Shown here: one piece after another, positions 59,905-64,000 of the stretch
Layout of the letters: every line of letters starts with the position of its first letter
Position numbering within the stretch: the stretch's first letter is position 1
From: Flaviramulus_B aquimarinus
GTDB lineage: Bacteria; Bacteroidota; Bacteroidia; Flavobacteriales; Flavobacteriaceae
DNA length: 64,000 nucleotides
Direction of reading: 5' to 3'
Assembly: GCF_039543205.1 (NCBI RefSeq)
Contig: NZ_BAABJH010000002.1
Span: 186,001-250,000 of the forward strand
Program-made: the position numbers and the translations under genes
Notes under the pieces: model-generated
What the model saw: only the letters and a program-made list of their open reading frames with translations
Databases searched by the model: none
What the model was told of the DNA's origin: nothing

Positions 59905-60909
59905 ATGCAAAACAAAGTTCTTTTTTTACTGACATTAGTTTTTATGTTAAGCCTTTCAACTTTCGCTCAACGTGGTGTAAGAATTGCTTATATAGACACC
60001 GAGTATATCTTAGAAAATGTTCCAGAATATCAAGAGGCCACAGCGCAACTAGAAAGTAAGGCGCAAAAATGGAAAAATGAGATTCAAGCAAAATTGACTG
60101 TTGTTGAGCAAAAACGAAAAGACTTAAGCAATGAGAAAGCACTCTTAACCAATGAGCTTATTGAGGAGCGTGAGGAAGACATTACTTTTGAAGAAAATGA
60201 AATTTTAGATTACCAGCAAAAACGTTTTGGACCTAATGGCGATTTGTTTATTCAGAAAAAACAGTTAATGCAACCTGTTCAAGACCAAATATTTGCAGCA
60301 GTCCAAGATATGGCAGAAAGCAGAAAGTATGATTTTATTTTTGATAAATCTTCGGATGCAGTAATGTTGTTTTCAAATGTACGATTTGATTTAAGTGAAC
60401 AAATATTAAGAAGTATTACCAGAACATCAAAACGAAAACAAGCCCAGTCAAAAGCAGAACGAAAAGTCGCTGAACAAGAGGAGTTAATCCCAGAAATAAA
60501 CGAAGAATTAGAAGCTAGAGAAAAAGCTTTAGAAGAAAAGAAAGCCCAAAGAGAAAGTGCTATTGAAAAAGCTAGAAAAGAAAAACTAGCTGCCCGAGAA
60601 GCTAAGGTAAAAGCAGCAGCAGAAAGACGACAAAAAGTTTTAGACGATAGAGAAAAAGCGAAGCAAGCAAAATTAGATGTTAGAAATACAACAACAGAAG
60701 CTGCAGAAAGTGAAACGGAACCATTAAAAACTGATGATGCAAAACCGGAAGCAGAAAGCGAAACAAAAACAAAAGCACAGCTTATTGAAGAAAACAGACA
60801 AAAGAAACTAGCAGAACGAGCCGCCAGAAAAAAAGCACTAGAAGAAAGAAAAAAGAAAATTTTAGAAGACCGCCAAAAAGCAAAAGACAGTTTAACCACA
60901 AACAATTAA
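59905..60909 (+). CDS. OmpH/Skp-family periplasmic chaperone with long charged tail
   Basis: 334 residues. A signal peptide (1-21, ending FAQ) is followed by the Skp domain (~25-180; RIAYIDTEYILENVPEYQEA ... YDFIFDKSSDAVMLF). Residues ~185-334 are almost entirely Lys, Glu, Ala and Arg with heptad-like segments, an extended charged coil beyond the normal ~170-190-residue family length. A shorter paralogue follows 31 bases later. Skp protects unfolded outer-membrane proteins on the way to BamA, whose gene is upstream. Confidence 0.87.
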   Translation: MQNKVLFLLTLVFMLSLSTFAQRGVRIAYIDTEYILENVPEYQEATAQLESKAQKWKNEIQAKLTVVEQKRKDLSNEKALLTNELIEEREEDITFEENEILDYQQKRFGPNGDLFIQKKQLMQPVQDQIFAAVQDMAESRKYDFIFDKSSDAVMLFSNVRFDLSEQILRSITRTSKRKQAQSKAERKVAEQEELIPEINEELEAREKALEEKKAQRESAIEKARKEKLAAREAKVKAAAERRQKVLDDREKAKQAKLDVRNTTTEAAESETEPLKTDDAKPEAESETKTKAQLIEENRQKKLAERAARKKALEERKKKILEDRQKAKDSLTTNN

Positions 60910-60940
60910 TAATTTATAACACAATTAATACTATTTAAAA

Positions 60941-61441
60941 ATGAAACAATTAAAAACTCTTTTATTAGCAACTGCATTATGTATTGGAACGATTAGTTTT
61001 ACACAAGCACAAAGCAAAGTTGCACATATAAATACACAAGAATTAATTGCAGCAATGCCAGAAGCTAAGGCCGCACAAGCTGAAATTGAAACTTTAGGAA
61101 AAACATATCAAACCGATATTCAAGCGTCTATTACAGAGTATCAAAATACAGTAAAACAATACGAAGCAGAAGTTGCTACCAAAACAGATGAAGAAAACCA
61201 AAAAAGAGGTTTAGAGTTACAAGAAAAGCAACAACGTATTCAGCAATTTAGAGCAGATGCCCAAAAAGATTTAGCTCAAAAAGAAGCTGAATTATTTAAG
61301 CCTATTCAAGAAAAAGCAATGAAAGCTATCAACGAGGTTGCTAAAGCTCAAGGATACCAATATGTTTTAGATAGAGCCTCTTTAATAGTAGCTGATGGCA
61401 AAGACATATTAGCAGATGTAAAAAAACAAATGGGTATCTAA
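60941..61441 (+). CDS. OmpH/Skp-family periplasmic chaperone
   Basis: 166 residues. A signal peptide (1-23, ending TQAQ) and a single Skp domain of normal size (KVAHINTQELIAAMPEAKAAQ ... YQYVLDRASLIVADGKDI) with a central charged coiled coil. It is paralogous to the preceding gene, which has the same domain and a C-terminal extension. It ends at a strong terminator. Confidence 0.92.
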   Translation: MKQLKTLLLATALCIGTISFTQAQSKVAHINTQELIAAMPEAKAAQAEIETLGKTYQTDIQASITEYQNTVKQYEAEVATKTDEENQKRGLELQEKQQRIQQFRADAQKDLAQKEAELFKPIQEKAMKAINEVAKAQGYQYVLDRASLIVADGKDILADVKKQMGI

Positions 61442-61472
61442 TCAGAATATTAGGTTAGAAACAAATACATTT

Positions 61473-61504
61473 AAAGCTGTCTTCTACAAGACAGCTTTTT
61501 TATT
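61473..61504 (+). terminator. Terminator after the second ompH
   Basis: AAAGCTGTCTT (61473-61483) pairs with AAGACAGCTTT (61488-61498) around CTAC, followed by TTTTATTT. Confidence 0.9.
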
Positions 61505-61739
61505 TAGTAAAACATACAATAGAAACTATTGAAAGCATTTTTCACACTGATCCATAGTCATAAACCATAAGATAGTCCCAAGACCTATCAAAGATTGTCA
61601 AATAACAAAAGACTCGGACGGATAATCCTAAAAAATTATTCGTGTATTAGTGACGCTTTAAGTATGCTTCCTCTATCTAACAAGATTTCATAAATTATTA
61701 TCGATTGAATTATTTACCTTTATATGAATTTATATTTTT

Positions 61740-62519
61740 ATGAACACACAACCTATTGGTATTTTTGATTCTGGTGTTGGAGGCACAACCATTTGGAAAG
61801 AAATCCATGCATTGCTACCCAATGAAAACACTATTTATTTAGCAGATAGTATCAATGCGCCTTACGGGCCAAAGGGTAAAGATGCTATTATTCATTTAAG
61901 TATTAAAAACACCGAATATTTACTCAATAAAGGTTGTAAACTTATTGTTGTCGCCTGTAATACAGCAACAACAAATGCCATAGACTATCTTAGAGAAACT
62001 TATAACATCCCTTTTATTGGTATAGAACCAGCCATTAAGCCTGCTGCTTTACAAACCCAAACAAATGCTATCGGTATTTTAGCCACCAAAGGCACTTTAA
62101 GTAGTGCGTTGTTTTCTAAAACGTCTTATCTATTTGCTAATCATATCAAAGTTATTGAACAAGAAGGCCACGGAATCGTTGAACTTATTGAAAATGGACA
62201 ATTGCATTCTAATGATATGAAATCGCTTTTAAAAACGTATTTAAAACCTATGATGGATGCCCGTATTGATTATTTGGTTTTAGGCTGTACACACTACTCC
62301 TATTTAATTCCTATACTTTTAGAATTACTTCCTAAACATATTACGATTATAGATTCTGGTGAAGCTGTAGCAAGACAAACTAAAACGGTTTTAGAACGCA
62401 ATAACCTATTGAATACGAATCCTATTAAACCTAAAACTGAGTTTTATACGAATGGTAACCCAAAATTTATGACATCGCTTTTAGGAGAACCCTTTGTTAT
62501 TGATTATCTTGATTTTTAA
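61740..62519 (+). CDS. murI: Glutamate racemase
   Basis: Makes D-glutamate for peptidoglycan. 259 residues with the catalytic pair C73 (VVACNTATTN) and a second Cys in LGCTHYSYL, plus the N-terminal GIFDSGVGGTT with the conserved Asp10-Ser11. It lies after the ompH terminator across ~230 bases without a gene, so it is a separate transcript. Confidence 0.96.
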   Translation: MNTQPIGIFDSGVGGTTIWKEIHALLPNENTIYLADSINAPYGPKGKDAIIHLSIKNTEYLLNKGCKLIVVACNTATTNAIDYLRETYNIPFIGIEPAIKPAALQTQTNAIGILATKGTLSSALFSKTSYLFANHIKVIEQEGHGIVELIENGQLHSNDMKSLLKTYLKPMMDARIDYLVLGCTHYSYLIPILLELLPKHITIIDSGEAVARQTKTVLERNNLLNTNPIKPKTEFYTNGNPKFMTSLLGEPFVIDYLDF

Positions 62520-62539
62520 TTGGTATGATAAGCAACTCT

Positions 62540-62624
62540 TTGTCATGTCGACAGAGCGAAGCATGAGCGACGAGACATTTCATTATGATAAGATTCTTCC
62601 TCATACTTCATTAGAATGGCAAGG
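62540..62624. repeat. Composite dispersed repeat (two degenerate palindromes)
   Basis: The first half is TGTCATGTCGACAGAGCG ... CGACGAGACA (62541-62577), a hairpin. The second half is GATTCTTCCTCATACTTCAT with AGAATGGCAA (62591-62621), ending in the same GATTC...GAATG pattern as the other REP-like elements. Composite elements of this kind are frequent in flavobacterial intergenic DNA. Confidence 0.45.
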
Positions 62625-62655
62625 TCTATTTATTGAATTTTTTTAATTCCTAATG

Positions 62656-63171
62656 CTACTCTTTAAACCAACCAGAATACTTTATATAAGCATCAGCAAT
62701 CCGATTAATTTCTCCCGAGACAAGTTCTTTACTAATATCTTTTACTTTTTTAGCAGGAACACCAGCGTAAATACTTCCAGCCTCTACCCGAGTATTTTTA
62801 GTAACTACAGCACCTGCAGCTATAATACTATTACTTTCTACAACACAATTGTCCATAATTATACTCCCCATACCAACTAACACATTGTCATGGATGCTAC
62901 AGCCGTGAACCAAGGCATTATGTCCTATAGAAACATTATTACCAATAGTGGTTGCTGATTTTTGATAAGTTCCATGAATTACAGCACCATCTTGTATATT
63001 GACTTTATTACCCATTTTAATATAATTTACATCACCACGAACCACGGCACTAAACCAGACACTACATTGACTCCCCATAATGACCTCGCCAACCACGGTA
63101 GCGTTATCGGCAATGAAACAATCTTCTGGTATGATAGGTGATTTCCCTCGAACTGATTTTATTACTGGCAT
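62656..63171 (-). CDS. Gamma-carbonic-anhydrase-like / YrdA-type hexapeptide-repeat protein
   Basis: 171 residues from ATG 63171 (MPVIKSVRGKSPIIPEDCF). An in-frame ATG nine codons upstream adds non-conserved residues. A left-handed beta-helix of hexapeptide units contains the His ligands of the metal site (GAVIHGTYQK, IGHNALVHGCSIHDN). Catalytic carbonic anhydrase activity is not certain for this subgroup. The partial PorP/SprF gene lies upstream on the same strand. Confidence 0.9.
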   Translation of the reverse strand: MPVIKSVRGKSPIIPEDCFIADNATVVGEVIMGSQCSVWFSAVVRGDVNYIKMGNKVNIQDGAVIHGTYQKSATTIGNNVSIGHNALVHGCSIHDNVLVGMGSIIMDNCVVESNSIIAAGAVVTKNTRVEAGSIYAGVPAKKVKDISKELVSGEINRIADAYIKYSGWFKE

Positions 63172-63447
63172 AATTAGTGTCTTTGAAAAAGGAACCACAT
63201 TTTAATGGATTATTCCTTTAGATTATTGTTTTTCTTATATCAATTACCAATTTATAAGGCTCTCCATAACTTTTGAATTTTTGGAAGATAGGTTTCTGAC
63301 TAATGGAGCTACTTTTAAAATTCCTTGTTCGTCAGAATGACAAATTCGAAAGGTTTTTACACAAAATTATTTATGGTAACACGTTAAATATCAACAGACA
63401 AGAACACTAAGAGTCGTAAACAAAATTATGTGCTTGTTATTAAAAAC
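63172..63447. other. Spacer between the PorP/SprF gene and the gamma-CA gene
   Basis: A+T-rich and gene-free. It holds a decayed REP-like element (63318-63345). Nothing else is seen. Confidence 0.35.
63318..63345. repeat. Degenerate REP-like element
   Basis: AATTCCTTGTTCGTCAGAATGACAAA keeps the GATTCC...GAATGAC frame of the class, but the inner arms have diverged. Confidence 0.35.
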
Positions 63448-64000
63448 TTAATTAACCGCTGGACAATTACAAGCATATTTTTCACGCTTACAATTAAAGT
63501 TATAGCCTAAGGTTAATTGGTGAAATCCGCCGTTTGTAAATACCACCGAATTGGTTTGGTAGGTATACGTATACGCAAACATAAAATCGTTATAGTTAAC
63601 CCCTAAAATAGGTGTGATTTGTTGTAGTTTTTGGCTACTTACCGCATTTGAACTGGTTAAAAACTCAGCGCCATCTAAACTTTGTCTATAAGATAAACCG
63701 CCCCATAATTTACCAAACTCCATTTGTTTATAGACTTTAGCGTTAACATCAATACTCGATTCTTTGGTCAAATCTCTGTATTGAAACATTAAAGAAGGTT
63801 CGTAACTCCACTCACTGCCATATTTACTAAATACATTTCCAATAGAAAACAAATAGCGTCTTAAGTTACTTGTTATCTTAGTATCTCTATTAACACCAGA
63901 GTTTTCCAATACATTCTTTACAGTTGCATGGGCATAAAAATCAAGAAAATGATAAGAAAAACCTAAATCCACATTAAAATTGGTTTCATTTTGTACAATC
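63448..64000 (-). CDS. PorP/SprF family type IX secretion/gliding protein (5' part missing at window edge)
   Basis: About 184 C-terminal residues, with the frame open through the right edge. The sequence has the strand pattern of PorP/SprF outer-membrane barrels: VDLGFSYHF, WGGLSYRQ, FMFAYTYTYQT and the end GGFHQLTLGYNFNCKREKYACNCPAVN. Proteins of this family work with SprE/GldK-type factors in gliding or C-terminal-domain cargo attachment. The real start lies beyond 64000. Confidence 0.85.
   Translation of the reverse strand, partial: IVQNETNFNVDLGFSYHFLDFYAHATVKNVLENSGVNRDTKITSNLRRYLFSIGNVFSKYGSEWSYEPSLMFQYRDLTKESSIDVNAKVYKQMEFGKLWGGLSYRQSLDGAEFLTSSNAVSSQKLQQITPILGVNYNDFMFAYTYTYQTNSVVFTNGGFHQLTLGYNFNCKREKYACNCPAVN

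Noticed and set aside
60279..60905. Long minus-strand frame (208 codons) over the first ompH gene
   Set aside because: It is antisense to the Lys/Glu/Ala-rich coil; its Ser/Phe/Ala-rich content is the expected shadow of such codons.

Overview
The window is a piece of a Flavobacteriaceae (phylum Bacteroidota) chromosome. The evidence is the low G+C content, near absence of Shine-Dalgarno sequences, several Bacteroidota-type -7 promoter boxes (TAnnTTTG), and family-restricted genes: a PorP/SprF gliding/type IX secretion protein, DUF5686 and DUF6089 proteins, Bacteroidota-type OmpH proteins, a FolK-deoxynucleoside kinase fusion, and class II IlvC. The genus cannot be fixed from this sequence. 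There is no rRNA operon, CRISPR array, prophage, transposase or recognisable defence island; most of the window is core genome.

Layout. 1-8454: a gapN-type aldehyde dehydrogenase and the branched-chain amino acid operon ilvD-ilvB-ilvN-ilvC (all minus), with a probable attenuator leader peptide in front of ilvD. 8307-9772: metK behind a SAM-II-type riboswitch. 9824-15836: a secreted glycosidase, then a Crp-regulator/redox gene module bracketed by two ~100 bp direct repeats. 15853-22093: a DUF5686 outer-membrane protein, pdhB, etfBA and a DUF151/UVR nuclease-like protein. 22110-30497: a nucleoside transporter, thyA, a TonB-C-like repeat protein, a mini CBM48 protein, a membrane-anchored dihydrofolate reductase fusion, an FAD oxidoreductase, fabD and lspA. 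30636-34203: galE and a sugar aminotransferase (minus), then waaA. 34304-41882: an alanine-rich hendecad-repeat lipoprotein, tRNA-Leu and tRNA-Gly, mutS, a SpoU methyltransferase, an uncharacterised membrane protein/methyltransferase pair, folK-dNK and a queuosine-precursor transporter. 42021-48091: AsmA, rpsU, LysE, DUF2797 and a GH3-like acyl-adenylase. 48359-53892: clpX, clpP, tig, a small 4-TM protein, an alpha/beta hydrolase and pdxJ (minus). 54073-62519: CBS protein, nadK, DUF6089, uppS, bamA, two ompH/skp genes and murI, an envelope-biogenesis operon series. 62656-64000: a gamma-carbonic-anhydrase-like protein and a partial PorP/SprF gene running off the right edge.

Functional themes. 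The thymidylate/folate set (thyA, folA fusion, folK-dNK fusion) is scattered over 18 kb. Envelope assembly (uppS, bamA, skp pair, lspA, waaA, AsmA) and protein quality control (tig, clpP, clpX) are in conserved order. Regulation visible from sequence alone is mostly RNA-level (ilv leader, SAM-II riboswitch, a three-way-junction leader at 21377-21451) plus two strong palindromic operator candidates (19474-19497, and ACTGTT sites at 55640-55680).

Most notable candidates: the direct-repeat-bracketed redox module (11697-15836), the long-loop SAM-II riboswitch with a competing long-range pairing, the structured RNA before the DUF151 gene, the orphan membrane protein/methyltransferase pair (38587-39920), the triple TonB-C-like protein (24629-25834) and the 2TM-DHFR fusion. 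Nothing here is by itself proof of a new system.
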